Shown: piece after piece, positions 10,165-21,693 of the stretch
Position numbering within the stretch: position 1 is the first letter of the stretch
Layout of the letters: each line of letters starts with the position of its first letter
NCBI GenBank assembly: GCA_963565915.1
Contig: OY751490.1
Coordinates: forward strand, 4,154,001 to 4,218,000
Source of the DNA: Entoloma clypeatum
Taxonomy: Eukaryota > Basidiomycota > Agaricomycetes > Agaricales > Entolomataceae
Reading direction: 5' to 3'
Length of the DNA stretch: 64,000 nucleotides
Translations under genes and position numbers: made by a program
The notes under the pieces: model-generated
The model's database searches: none
Told to the model about the DNA's origin: nothing
Seen by the model: only the letters and a program-made list of their open reading frames with translations

Positions 10165-11761
10165 ATGCCCACCATTCCCCTCCGCCGTCGGCTACTTGAA
10201 GACCTCGACAACATCGATCGTTCTTTCAAGCGAGCGCGTCTCGAGCGCTATCTCCACGAAATTGGGCTCGATACCGATTCTTTGACCAGTGTCGATGACA
10301 GCAGTTCCACCAGCTCGAGTATCTCCTCCATCTCCAGTATCAGCACAGTCTCCTCGTTGTCTGAAGATACCCATTCCTCGCCATCTGTCGGGTCCTCCAA
10401 ATCTACTGTATCCCTATCCATTTCCGACCTGGAGGAGTTTTATGATGCAGCCATTCGTGCTCAGGTTGATGCCCTCCGCAAGGAGATTGAGTCAACAAGA
10501 GTTCTCGAGCCTCGCCCTCCTGTTTACCTGAAGTTCGGGAAGCAGCTCAGCTAAGTTTGCTTGATGTCTTTCATATAAAAAATTTGGACAGTTATCGACA
10601 GAAGGTCCGTGTTGACCCAGCCACGTTCGATGGCATCCTCGCTCAAATCCACGATGACCCTGTGTTCTACAACAACTCAAATGTCCCACAAACTGACGTC
10701 AAGACCCAGCTTGCCATATTTCTCTACCGGGCTGGACACTACGGCAACGCTGCGAGTCCAGATGCCATTGGACAATGGGCAGGGGTCTGTACAGGCACTG
10801 TGGAAAACTGTACGAAGCGTGTTATGATTGCGCTCCTCCGATTACATGACCAGGCGATCCACCTACCGACGGCCGAAGAGAAGGAGTCTGCGAAGGTGTG
10901 GGTGGGAAGCCAAGTCTGTGTCGAATGGCGGAATGGGCATCTTATGGTTGATGGGACGAAGTTTGCTCTATTTCAACAACCGGGGCTGCATGGAGATGCT
11001 TGGTTTGACAAGAATAAAAATTATTCACTTGATTGCCAGGTACTTCGTACCCTCTCGTTTATTTCGTTAGCTGACTTTGGATTAGCTTGTAACTGCACCA
11101 GACACTCTCATTGTTGTCGACTATGCGATTGGCCACACCGGAAGTGTTCACAATTCATGGGCCTTTCGTAGCACTCGGGTATTTAAGGAACACATTCATA
11201 TTTTTGCGCCTGGCGAATGGATGTGGGCTGACTCTGCATATCCCGCGGAAACGTGGTGTGTCTCGCCTTTCAAGAAACCCCAAGGTGGCGAACTTACACC
11301 AGATCAATGGACCTATAACTATCATGTTTCAAAAGTATATCCTGTGTTTTGACCTTTATGTTACCTTCTCATGACAGTTCTAGGTTCGAATTCATTCAGA
11401 ACATGCTATTGGACTCCTCAAAGGCCGATTCCAAGCTCTTCGCAAGCTTCGTATTCAGATCAAATCCTCAAAACAACACAAATGGGCCATTATGTTCGTT
11501 CGTTGTTGTATTATTTTACATAACATCATCATCAGACTGGAGGGTGGTAATTTTGATTCATCTTATCGCGAGGATCTGTATGAACTTGGTCGGGTGCATC
11601 CCGGGGCTCCAGAAGAGGATGGTGAAGCTGACAAAGATGATTCTTCTGATGAGGAACTTCGTATTGCCCAGCGACGAGTTGAAACACCTGGTCAGCGATT
11701 TCGAAAGCAAATCATGACACGTTTATTTAATAGTCCAACAAGTGGAGCTATACGTAGATGA
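10165..11761 (+). CDS. PIF/Harbinger transposase (DDE_Tnp_4 type)
   Basis: Exons 10165-10554, 10557-11039, 11086-11334 and 11384-11761, with introns of 46 and 49 bp. The N-terminal 130 residues are serine-rich. The catalytic part has FLYRAGHYGNAASPDAIGQW, then HLMVDGTKFALF (first Asp), VVDYAIGHTGSVHNSWAF, WMWADSAYPAETWC, and HSEHAIGLLKGRFQALRKL (Glu). This matches the nuclease fold of PIF/Harbinger transposases, which cut and paste the element. The first and second blocks are offset by a frame change at 10552-10557, and no splice sites fit there, so I read it as a frameshift. The expected HD of the second block is HN. Activity is therefore doubtful. Confidence 0.82.
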
Positions 11762-11866
11762 GTATTGTGTATCAGTTCGGATGTTTGAATATATAACTTC
11801 TATCTATTAAAGATCATTTAAAGCAGATATAAAAATTTGTGCGAAATCATGAAGTATGGGGGAACT

Positions 11867-13501
11867 CTAATCAAACTTGTATGTACTAAAATCGCCTCCG
11901 ATACCAAAAGTGTTGTTGGAATTCGGAGACATTCCGTTGTGAGGGAAGGGTGGCACAATTCCCAAGCCAAAGGCTTCGTTTGGTGTCTGCTGTGTTCCCG
12001 GCCCATTCACCCCCACATTCTGAACACGTTGGAGTTCAATCTTGAGTTGCATCATTTTTAATTCATGTTCTTCCCGCTCTCGCGCATGCGCGTGCTCCTC
12101 CCTCATCATTCGCTCACAAGCGGTGGCTTGGCGTTCCTCGGCTGCGTAACGTGCCATGTCTCCTTCTGTGATGTACTTCTGACGCTTGACTAACAAGGAT
12201 TGAGTCTTGTAATCCTGTTTCCCAGCTGCTAGCTCCAACATCCGACCCTCTGTATCAGCAAGGCTCTCTAAGCGAGCTCGCTTGCTAGAAGTGGTGGTAG
12301 ACCCTTTTTTTGATGTTGGTTTAGGTGTGGGGGTGCTAGCTGATGAACCCGAGATGTTGCGAGAGGCTGATAGGAAGGGAGTTGTACTACGGCGGAGATC
12401 CAGGGATTTTGATCTTGAATGAGTCCGATGAGAGGGGGTTTCGGCAGACAATTCTGGAATTGGACTTTCGGATACGAGTTTTGGAGATGGGGGATTATCG
12501 TTCTCGGATTGTGTAAGATCCTGGCGTAACTTAGTTTGAATCTGGAATGATTAATGACTCATCACGCTCACCAAAGTATCTTGATCAGCCTCTACATCCA
12601 CGGCCTTGTCGTCCAACTTGTTGATGTTATGAACCTCGTCATTGCCATCATCACTGCCACATATTGGTGTGACAACGGATTTGTCTTCGTTGTTGCCCTC
12701 ACTGGCAGCCTCTGGGCTCAGAGTTGAGTCCTGTGACCCCGACCCTTCTAGTACCTCTTTCGCCTCAGCTGCAAGATCCTGGCCAGGTTCAGATGACACC
12801 GTATATGGGTTGAAATTTGGGAGTGTTCGCCAAAAGCCATGCAACCTCCCCCAGAAAGGAAACTTTTCAAGAACCGAGTCTGGACAAAGAACATATCGCT
12901 CAGCAAAAATATCTCCACAAACAAAGCAGAAAAAAATACCGAGCAGGTTGGAAAGATTCGGATTACTCCTGATCTGGTCGACCGTGAGCCCAGCACCTGT
13001 CTTCCCAAGGTCTTTATTAATCTCGCGATAATTCTTCTTTAATCTAGGATCAATTAGTTTTATGGGATCTCAGCATGAGGATAAACAGTTCACGTACGTT
13101 CCAAGGCGGTTCTCGACAGATTTGGCATACTTGGCAGGATTTATCTTGAAGTCCTTGCGAACCTTTGGATTGTTGTCAACAGAAAAAACGCCATCTGCGA
13201 GTTGTGTATATAACCCGGACTTAGCACCCTTGGCCTTTCGCTGGGATCGATTCTCCTGCTTGGCATCCTGAGCAGAGTCAGAGAAGAGTTTCTGGCGCTC
13301 AACAGGATGCTCCTCGAGCCATGCAATCAAACGCTCTGTCCTAGTTGGGTCCTTCTCCCAGTAGACTTTCAGTTCGGTAGATTTCTCCTGGGGGCTGCTG
13401 GCAACCTCAACCTCGCTGTCCACTTCAGCTTGTGACTTTCGGGGCTTCTTTGCACTGGATGCAGATTTTGGAGGTGCGCCTGATGCGGGTCTCTTCGTCA
13501 T
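11867..13501 (-). CDS. PIF/Harbinger Myb/SANT-like DNA-binding protein
   Basis: Four exons (complement 13098-13501, 12940-13043, 12572-12879, 11867-12541) sum to 1491 bp and give an uninterrupted 496-residue protein, which supports the splice sites. The N-terminus is basic (MTKRPASGAPPKSASSAKK). Residues 45-150 form a Myb/SANT-like module: VYWEKDPTRTERLIAWLEEH, then SGLYTQLADGVFSVD and LKKNYREINKDLG. A tryptophan segment FPFWGRLHGFWRTLPNF follows. The C-terminus has a long glutamate/arginine-rich helix. In PIF/Harbinger elements such a protein helps bring the transposase to the ends and into the nucleus. It is convergent with the transposase and seems intact. Confidence 0.85.
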
Positions 13502-13653
13502 TGGGCAAAGAGAGGATACAAGCTCTGAGGATGATGAGAGAAGTTGTGCTACGTAGCGACACGTAGCAAGATTTCACATAATAAAACTCCGCAGTTCAGA
13601 CAAACGTCCTACAGGAACCTTGCCAGGAAGGTCGAAATGGCCATTTTGGTGCA

Positions 13654-13676
13654 GTAGGAGCCCTTGGGGCTCCTAC
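13654..13676. repeat. Perfect hairpin near the right end of PIF/Harbinger
   Basis: A 10-bp stem GTAGGAGCCC pairs with GGGCTCCTAC around a 3-base loop, about 130 bp inside the right end. It is flanked by CCATTTTGG-type motifs. Confidence 0.85.
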
Positions 13677-13788
13677 TGGCAAAATGGCCATTTTCGATCC
13701 CATGTTTGGTCTCATGTTGATGTTCATTTTGCCAAAATGGGAATTAGCAGGAAGATCAAAATGCGCTCAAAATGGGACCAAAATGACT

Positions 13789-13803
13789 ACTTTGAACAAC
13801 CCT
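13789..13803 (-). repeat. PIF/Harbinger right terminal inverted repeat
   Basis: Fifteen bases ACTTTGAACAACCCT, followed by ATT and then Gypsy B sequence. Confidence 0.85.
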
Positions 13804-13806
13804 ATT
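13804..13806. repeat. Target-site duplication (right), ATT
   Basis: Matches 9870-9872. The flanking Gypsy B protease/RT linker reads through in one frame once the insert is removed. Confidence 0.75.
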
Positions 13807-15582
13807 GTCACAAAGATCCTTTGTTTAGGTTTTTCTTTCATCCATGCTGCATTGCAATGGGTTTCTTGTCTTTTGACACCAAGAGCTCATCAAATTTCTT
13901 CCTCATAACTCCTGCTAGGGTCTTCTTGAACCTGATAGTTTCAATATCCAAGGTTCCTCTTCCCCAATCAATCTTTGGGTTGTATTGTTTCAACCATGGT
14001 AACCCAAAAATGGCGGTTTCCTTTCCAAGTCCGGTGACCAATAATCTGATGTTGAGTTCTTTGTCATCAATCCAGATCTTCTTCCATGTGCAATGGGTGA
14101 TTGTCCCTTCTTTGTTCTGTGTTCCGTTCACATTGAACAGGTGAATGGGCTTTAGTAACGGAATAAGCTCCATTTGGTTGGCTCTGGCGAACTTCTGATC
14201 CAAGAAGGTTCCTCCTGCTCCTGAGTCTATCAGGGCATCTTTAGTCTTTCATTGATGCTTTCTCCTTTTCCTGACATTGTAATGGGGATTGAAAAAGATT
14301 TGTCATTCATGTCAGCTACAATTACAGGGGATAAGGAGATTGAAAACTGAGCGGGGGCTGACATCAGTACAGGCCGCTTTAATAGAAAACCCTGTTTCTC
14401 CATCTCAGAGATTAAGACATCTTGTCCCTCATTTGGTAAGTCTTTGAAAATGCCTCAGATATGGGCATATGCATCAGAAACTTTTTTGAATGTATTGTTC
14501 ACAACTGGGGTCTTTCCTCCTTTGTGTGCATCAGCACAATGTCCTGCCTGATGGCAGACGAAGCACAACCCTTTTTTAAAGTTGTTGTCTCTTTCTTTGG
14601 CAGTCAGCCAGTCAATTTCCATAGCATTTGAGTCTGGGGTGAAGTGCATGTTTCAGGGTGCAGGGTTATAATTAACCTTAAATTTCTTCTTTCCCCCATC
14701 GGGTCTAAGTCTTTGAGAGACTGCCTTGGCCCTCCTCCACTAGTTGTCCAATCTGGATGCCATTGTGTATCATTCATCAATTGTTCCTGGGACCTTATCA
14801 AGGCCCAAAATCTTGTCTCGGAGTGTGTGGGGTAGCGCCTTCATGAAGTAGTCTTTGAGAGATCATTCCTCTGTGATCAGACTTTCTGAAACCCATAGTT
14901 TAAATTTTTCCATGAATTCATCGGCTGTCATGCCTTCCATCTTCTGTGTTTTCATCATGGTCAATGTGTCTCCTTCTTTGTCAACCAGGGAAAATGATTT
15001 CCTCAGTTTCTCGATAAAGTCCACATATTTCGGATACATGGTAACTCCGGCAGTGGTGATGTCCCTGTACCAGGATTCCTTCCATGGCCTGGCAGTTCCT
15101 CCTTTCATGTATGAGACAGTGAAGAGGTTCTTCTTCTTGTCGGAGTTGTAAACATCATTGTTCATCTCCAAATATAAGTTCGCATCGAACAAGAATTCTG
15201 ACAGTTTTCTTCTGTCTCCATTAAAGATCGCCAGCGGGCTGATCTTGATTTCTTTTTCTGGGGTCTTTGCCTGAGAAGTCATTTCTACAGGTGCTGGTTT
15301 AACTGGGGTGTCTGGGGTCTTTGGTCTGGGTGCAGCAACAGCAACAGCTGGCGGCGGTTGGATTCATCTCGGGGAGAGGTAAGAGGGTGATGTGGGGTTG
15401 ACTGGTACGAAAGAGAAGGTTACTCTTCTGTACGGTGTTGGCGGTTGTCGTGGTGTAATGGCTGCGTCAACGAACTCCTGTTCATCTTCTGAGTCGGACG
15501 AGACTCCAAAGGTTGATTGTTGGGGAGGAATCTTTGTGTCTAAAACCGCGGTGGGTTGACGACGTAGATCAGCTTGACCTTT
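13807..15582 (-). pseudogene. Gypsy B gag and protease (proximal part)
   Basis: Minus-strand frames give gag (SPLAIFNGDRRKLSEFLFDA near 15240; MTADEFMEKFKLWVSESL near 14910), one zinc-knuckle-like motif CFVCHQAGHCADAH near 14560 whose last cysteine is histidine, and an aspartic protease (DALIDSGAGGTFLDQKF near 14220; LGLPWLKQYNPKIDWGRGTL-like region near 13990, seen as FGLPWLKQYNPKIDWG). Stops and frame breaks occur near 14460-14860 and 15365. It joins the RT half across the PIF/Harbinger element. Confidence 0.75.
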
Positions 15583-16104
15583 TGTTACAGCGAGAGCCTA
15601 CAATCGGTCCAGGTATCAAGTCATGTGGGTTCATACTGGTTCCACTACAAGTCCCTCAATAGGTCGACTTGGTCAAGATCAGCAAGCTCCTCAAGAGGAC
15701 AACTCGGTTCGGTCTGAGCAGAGCTAAGTCCTTACAAGGCACTTAGTTGGAGAGCGTTCAAAGATAAGACAAAGTAAGCATTGTTTGCCTAGGTCAAGCT
15801 GAGGACCTCTACTCTAAGGTTACAAGTCTTATATATGTTATCCTATGGCTATAAATAAGTAGGTGCTGCGCAGGAGCTAAATAGGCCATTGGTTAGTTAG
15901 ATGAGTCAGAGATAAGGCCTTGAGGCCATGAGTCAGAGATAACAAGTGAAAATGTAGCTAGAAGGGGAATAGTCCGAGTCATAGCGCTGATAGAGGGGAC
16001 ATGTGTCCCAGGGTCATTGGAGTTAAGTGAAACGGGGTTGGATAGGGATTGAGGGTCGAAGGGTTGCGTGAATGTGCATAGGAAGAGGGTGAAAAAGTGT
16101 AACA
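15583..16104 (-). repeat. 5' LTR of Gypsy B (522 bp)
   Basis: The block has inverted termini TGTTAC and GTAACA and lies directly upstream of the gag frame on the minus strand. It includes a TATATAAG box near 15830. The partner LTR is not in the window. Confidence 0.6.
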
Positions 16105-16957
16105 GTCGGAGGTGGTCGGCGACAGTGAGGGTGAGGGTGAGGGTGAGGGTGTCGAGGGAGTTGGCAATGGGAACAGTGGGAATGGAAATGGGAATGACAA
16201 GGGAGGGTGGGCTGTATATGCAGTCCTGCAGTGTGCCAGCATCTCAGTGTGGTTGTTGAGAAGGAGGAGAGCCTGGGAGGGCATTGAGGAAGGTTGAGTC
16301 AGAGCTGCAGGCCTGCAGGGGGCCTTTGAACGCGAGGCTCAGGGTGCAGAGATGGGGGAGATGTCAGAGAGAAAATCATGTGTTGCTGGGCATCCTGACT
16401 GCCATTTTTGGCCAATTAATTTGGGTGTCGGACTTTTTTTTTTCACCCCCGAGGACCCCCCCACCCATGTGTGTTGCTGGGATCGCGTTCCGACACCCAC
16501 TTGATATGTTCACCCTTGAACTTCCAGATTTTTGTTCTCAAATCCCCAATATTTTGTGTCAGAAATCCCCAAAAATGGACAAGGATTGTCACATGGCTTA
16601 CAAAAAAGAATATATCTTTTTTCTTTTTTCTTTGAGGGAGTGGCACATTCATCATCGCCAATAGGTACTGAGAAATTCTCACAAATTTGGTCACCCCAGT
16701 CTCACATCCCCGATCCTTGGACAAATCATTGCCAGGAATCCCCAGAAATCCCCAAAAATCGGCCAAACATATATAGGAGCATCCGGGGGCCTATGTAAAT
16801 ACAGGACGTTTTTCGCGAGATGGCCCTAAGGCCTAAAACGCGATCACGTGGTGCCGTGTGTTTTATTTCAGCACCGCCCATACTACGTAGTCTGGCCATT
16901 GTCATCTGACTCAGAAGCTTGGTATAAAGAGGAAGGGTCGAGGTAAGGCCAAATACC
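16105..16957. other. Non-coding region upstream of the FunK1 gene
   Basis: I see no gene. There is a short GTGAGG array (16124-16150), a GGGTGTCGG/CCGACACCC inverted pair (16425-16433 and 16490-16498), and three copies of a CCAAAAAT-type motif near 16403, 16567 and 16750 that hint at an old DNA-transposon fragment. A TATAAAG box at 16923 is only 35 bp before the ATG of the kinase gene. Confidence 0.45.
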
Positions 16958-19387
16958 ATGTCTCTGCCACAGTCGACTAACAGCAACTTGACCAGCGCTC
17001 TCACCAGTTCCCCAGTGAAATCGCAGACAGTGCAATACCGGTCCAACATTCTCAAAGCTGAAGACGCACAATTAGAGATGGCGGAGGCCATGCGCGGCCT
17101 CTGGGTCGGACCCATGCCTGTCGAACAATTTCTGGAGGATTTCTTGCCCGCTACACGTAAGCGGAAACCTCACGGGATTTCTAATCGACTTTTCGACCAG
17201 ATGCCACAGAACGTCCCGGAGGACGACATGTATGAACCCTTTGTAAGACTCTCTTTTTCGCCGAAGTCACTCACTCAATTCATCCATTCAAAATCTAGAT
17301 AAACCTCGTCCAAACAAAGTCGAAGCTCATTCCGAAATTCAAAATCGTCAATACCTCGAGGTCTTCCGACCACAACTCGGCCGACGGGAAGAGGATCAAA
17401 CCTGACCCGACGATGTATCGTGACACCGTCGACATCTCGCAGGGTCCCACCCAATTCAGTGAAATCGAGTTGCCTTTTGAGTTCAAGAGAAACAACGACA
17501 AGGACCCTTTCGCCGATCCCAAGATTGATCTCTCTGATGAAAAACGACGAGACTTCGACATCGAGGCCTCCGCCAACGAGCGCATCCTATGCCGTGGTCA
17601 AATTTGTCGCTACGTTCAAGAGTGGATCGCTCGCCAACATCGCCTCTTCACTTTCTCGATCTATATCGGCGATCCGTGGGTCCGCTTCATCCGCTGGGAC
17701 CGGGCGGGCGCCGTCGTCTCAGAGAAGTTCAACTACCGCGAAGACTCGGTTCCTCTAATCGACTTTCTCTGGCGTTTTGTCCACCTAAATGACGCCGACC
17801 GCGGCCTCGACCCCACCGTCCGCCCCGCAACTCTCGAAGAAACCAACCTCGCGGGGGAGTTCCTCTCCGAATGGAAGCCCGAACCCCCGCGCCCCGTCGT
17901 GGTGATGAACGTCCCCGGGGAGGATGGTAAAGTCCGCGAATTCATCGCATGGGGTTCCATGTCCGACTTCGACAACGAATCACTCACGGGCAGGTCGACG
18001 CGTGCTTATCCCGTATACGAAGCGGAGACCAAGAAGGTGTGTTTCTTAAAGGACACATGGCGTGCTTATAGCCTCGAACAAGAATCCAACATCCTCCGCG
18101 TATTGCAAAAAAGTCGGGTCTCGAACATACCCCCTTTCCTGTGCGGTGGTGATCTGCATGACCAAGCCACCGTCACCGACCTCTATGTTCCCCTTCCGGG
18201 GACCGCCTCTTCAGAAAGTGATCAGGCTCCTTCGCTGGCAGGCTCGAAACGCAAGAGTGATTGGAGATGTGGGAAGAGCTTCAGACGCATAGTCCAGCGG
18301 TATCACCACCGCTTTGTCGTCGATTTCGTTGGAAGACGCTTGACCAAGTTCTCATCATCGAAGCAATTGCTCCGTGTAGTTCTCGATGCGTTCATTGGTA
18401 CGTACATTACGCTCGTGATTTGGTGGTATTTTTTCTTCTGATCCACCTTTCGATAGCCCACCAGGAAGCATATGAGAAATGTGAAGTCATTCACCGGGAT
18501 ATAAGCATCAACAACGTCTTAATGACTGCAGAGGGAAGGGGTGTCTTGATTGACTGGGATCTTGCGAAGTACGAGACAGATATTCTGGCGACAGGACCCA
18601 GAGACCACGAGCGCACAGTTCGTCCTTTGACCCTCGGTCCTGTTGTTGTGACTGACCACGAGCGCAGGGGACCTGGCAGTTTATGTCCTGTTTACTCCTC
18701 TTGAAGACCAATAAACTGCATACCATTCAAGACGACATGGAGTCTTTCGTCTATGTCATCCTCTGGATCGGGCTTCTTTACCTGAAGCACAACAAGGAGG
18801 CAGACTTACAAATTATCATGGACTACGTCTTCGATTTCACCGCCAAGAATATGGACGGCAAGATTGTCGGGGGCGATGGCAAACATGCAATGCTTATGGC
18901 CAGAACGCGCATCGGCGCGGACTTTGCTTTCGACAACAATCGACCTTTAACGACCTGGCTCGATCTTGCATTGACGGGGGGCAAGGAATGGCTCGAACAC
19001 TCCCAGACTGGCACTCAACACCTACTCGATGACCAGGACGACTTCACGATCGCCATGAAGAAGAAGTGGAGTCGAGCTCCGGAGCCTCAAGGAACCCCAT
19101 TTCTCCTCTTCGGAACCCACGGGGCGTTCCGTGCTATGTGGACCGATATCTTGGAAAAGCCTCGTGATTCCGCCTGGCCGACGGACGAGCTGAAGAAGAA
19201 CCCACTTCGCATGCCCAGCAACCCCCGCCCGCGCCCTACTGCATGGCCGCGATCGAAACAGACTTCTAAACGCACCCGCGAGTTCGACGATGATGGTGCT
19301 GACGGAGAGTCGGAGCAGTTGACAAAGAAACAGAAGAGCTCTAGCGGTGGGACGCGGCGCTCCAGTCGACTGATGTCTAGAACCTGA
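16958..19387 (+). CDS. FunK1-type fungal protein kinase
   Basis: Exons 16958-17242, 17299-18397, 18457-18617 and 18668-19387 sum to 2265 bp, 754 residues without a stop. The N-terminal 300 residues are the variable FunK1 leader. The kinase part shows VCFLKDTWR (beta-3 lysine, about residue 355), HHRFVVDFVGRRLTKFSSSK, the catalytic loop VIHRDISINNVL, the metal-binding VLIDWDLAKY (DWD in place of DFG, usual in this family) and GTWQFMSCLL. The C-terminal 100 residues are basic and may carry a nuclear localisation signal. FunK1 kinases are greatly expanded in multicellular basidiomycetes; their substrates are mostly unknown. The third intron (18618-18667) is flanked by 13-bp direct repeats. A TATA box 35 bp before this ATG leaves little room for a leader, so a later start is possible. 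Confidence 0.88.
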
Positions 19388-21625
19388 GATCCGTACCATC
19401 CATGACGACGTTATAATGTATCTCGCAGTCCACCATGTCTGCAACCGAGGTAGAATACTTGTACTAGATTGCGATGCTAGACGGGTCGCCTTAATACCAT
19501 TGGAAGCTGTTCTTATCATGAACATGTATACTTGAGGGCTATTTACCTGTAGGTCGCTAAATTATTTGTGTCAATTGTTGATATGATGTGTTCGACTCGA
19601 GGAGGCGTGCTTGCATCGGCAAATAAAAGAGAAGGTGGCGGGGGGGCAGCAAGGAATAATATCGGTCGCGCAAGGGAAGAGTCCGCAAAGAGGAATATTG
19701 AATGAAGCAGCAGGCCATTCAATATGAACAACCTCCATTCAGCCAGTCATGAGCTGTACTTATTATCAGCAGGCCAAACAGGGTGCTCCGGTCGTTAGGG
19801 ATCAGCCATTCATTCACTACATAAAGGCAGTATTGACACTCGCCCACCTCATTAATCTCTTCAGCCGATTCGAACGACTTACCTGCTGTGATTCTGAAAG
19901 GAGCCTGCAGGTCAGATAAGCAGAAACCGTCACGAGAAAACTTTCTCTCCCTGCGTTTCAGTTTCAGTCACTTGGGATCGCAGTGTTTTCCAGGCGGATT
20001 CGAACCACTGGCTTTCTTGACTCGGAGTGCTGTGTTCAGGTTATTACAGTGTTGTGTTTGAGCATCTAACACGTCTGGGGAGAAAGAATAGCTAATGCAA
20101 TTGACCAGCACCTCGCATCGTCCAGACGACCTACCTGTGTGACGCAAACAGAGTCGCTTATGGGCCAAGAGGGAGGTGTGGGAGTACTTACGGCGCCATC
20201 CAAGCGCCATCGCGGGACTTTGGAAGAAGAATGTCATAAAAACTTGAAGACTTACCCATCTCCCTCGTCCCCGGTGACTTGGATGTTTGAAGAACAACTG
20301 ACCTCGTCACCGGCTTTGACGACTGAGATGCCACCTGTCCGTCAAAAGAGTGATATATGAACAGACATGGTCAGCCCCCAGACTCCTTTGTAGCTCCCGG
20401 TAGTCGATCCTGGGCTTTCTACGTCGTGTGCAAGGTTTAGACATGAGGCCCGAGCGAACCACGTGTGCTGTTTGCTTGAAGCCTGCTTGAAGCTTCCTGC
20501 TCACCATCATCTTCCCGTCAGCCTTCGCCTTTCCGACCGTTTTGCCATGGAATTGTCAAAGGGGAGGAAGAGAATCATGGATGTCCAGGACGGCATCGCT
20601 GCGTAACCTAATGATGAGTTCCAGAAACGATGAAAGGGTTAGATTTGATATGCGCTGGTACTTGCAGAATGGGAGTCTTCATTGGCCGACACATGTCGCT
20701 GGACTCGGAAGGTCTCGCGGAGATGGGCATCGAGATGAGTTATCTGGGGGCACGGTGTACTGTCGGGTGTAGATGCACCACGCCGGGGGTACGTACACAA
20801 TCTTCAGGTACTATATTTTCTGACTCCATGGTCCAGGTCAACGCTCAATGTCCTTTGTATAGCGAAACCTGAGCAAAATCGAAGCGCAACTACCCTAGAT
20901 CGACCTCATGTCCGCTAATTAAGCCCCAAATATCAGGTCTGGCTCCGCCCACATTCCCTCCTTCATCTATCGAAGTATATACCAACCAATCCCACCCCCC
21001 TCAGACTTGCTACGCCGCATCAATGTCCCGAAGCCAACAATCTGTCCGGCATTCGTGACGACAGCCGCTGTGACCTTCACGAGCGCTCGACGCCTTCCCC
21101 GCCCGCCTCACGTCAGCGCTCGGCCCTCAGCGCGGAGACCATTTCATGGGACATCTGTGATTTGTCTTGCGAGTTCAGTGTTCATCGCTCCACCTGTCTC
21201 CCCGTTCCTTCTGCCTGCCGCTCCGCTTCTCGTCTTTTTCTCTTCTCCGAACCCCCCACCATCATCAATGATCATCCCGCTCCCTCCAATCCTGCCGTCC
21301 TCGTCCCTACCTCCATCCCTTCTACTTTGTTTTCGTCCTGCGTATCTTCGGCTCTCTCCCTCACTTCCACATTCCTTTCGACCTTCCTTTGTCCCTACCT
21401 TCATCTTTTATTCTCGGTTCCTCTTATTCCATTCCTCCATCGTGCCCTTGTTACCGAAGCACACCCAACTAACTCACCTTTACAATTAGTCGTTCATGCA
21501 CTCCTTCGCGGCTCACAAGGGAAGAAGACTGGGCACGCCTGGGTTTTTATAGCAAGCTCATGACAATTCTATGGTTATATAGTTGTTATATATAACGTTC
21601 TTTCGATACTGAAGTGAAGGTATCT
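19388..21625. other. Gene-poor region, no confident gene
   Basis: The stretch has short ORFs without recognisable domains. A 160-residue Pro/Ser-rich frame at 21007-21489 is compositionally biased and not supported. Two TTCGAA B-box-like sites (near 19870 and 19998, minus strand) lack a foldable tRNA around them. The last part (21626-21693) is the 3' untranslated region of SSP-A. Confidence 0.5.
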
Positions 21626-21683
21626 CTGCATTTTCAGGTGAGTCTAGCTGAGTTATGGGCAGGCAACTGGGACGGTGGCTCAC
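21626..21683 (-). other. 3' UTR intron of SSP-A
   Basis: GTGAGCC donor and AATGCAG acceptor, ten bases after the stop codon. The interior matches the introns after SSP-B, C and D (CCCAGTTGCCTG and CACCTGAAAATG). Confidence 0.65.
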
Positions 21684-21693
21684 CTTCAAAGCT

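Larger units (their letters stand above)
9873..13803. mobile_element. PIF/Harbinger DNA transposon, 3931 bp, nested in Gypsy B
   Basis: The ends are perfect 15-bp inverted repeats (AGGGTTGTTCAAAGT and its complement), flanked by ATT on both sides. Inside are the two genes expected of an autonomous PIF/Harbinger element in convergent orientation: a DDE transposase (plus, 10165-11761) and a Myb/SANT-like DNA-binding protein (minus, 11867-13501), 105 bp apart. Subterminal regions carry several CATTTTG/CCAAAATGG palindromic motifs at both ends, probably protein-binding sites. The second gene is intact when spliced; the transposase seems to have one frameshift. Confidence 0.88.

Noticed and set aside
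16112..16297. Gly/Glu/Asn-rich ORF over a GTGAGG repeat
   Set aside because: It is the translation of a simple repeat.
16400..16800. Possible small inverted-repeat DNA transposon
   Set aside because: The CCAAAAAT-type motifs and one 9-bp inverted pair do not make consistent terminal repeats, and no target duplication was found.
19860..20010. Two TTCGAA B-box-like sites suggesting tRNA genes on the minus strand
   Set aside because: No acceptor stem, A box or anticodon arm at the right distance could be folded.
21007..21489. 160-residue plus-strand ORF rich in Pro and Ser
   Set aside because: It is strongly biased in composition, with no domain and no splice or promoter support; the opposite strand has an equally biased frame.
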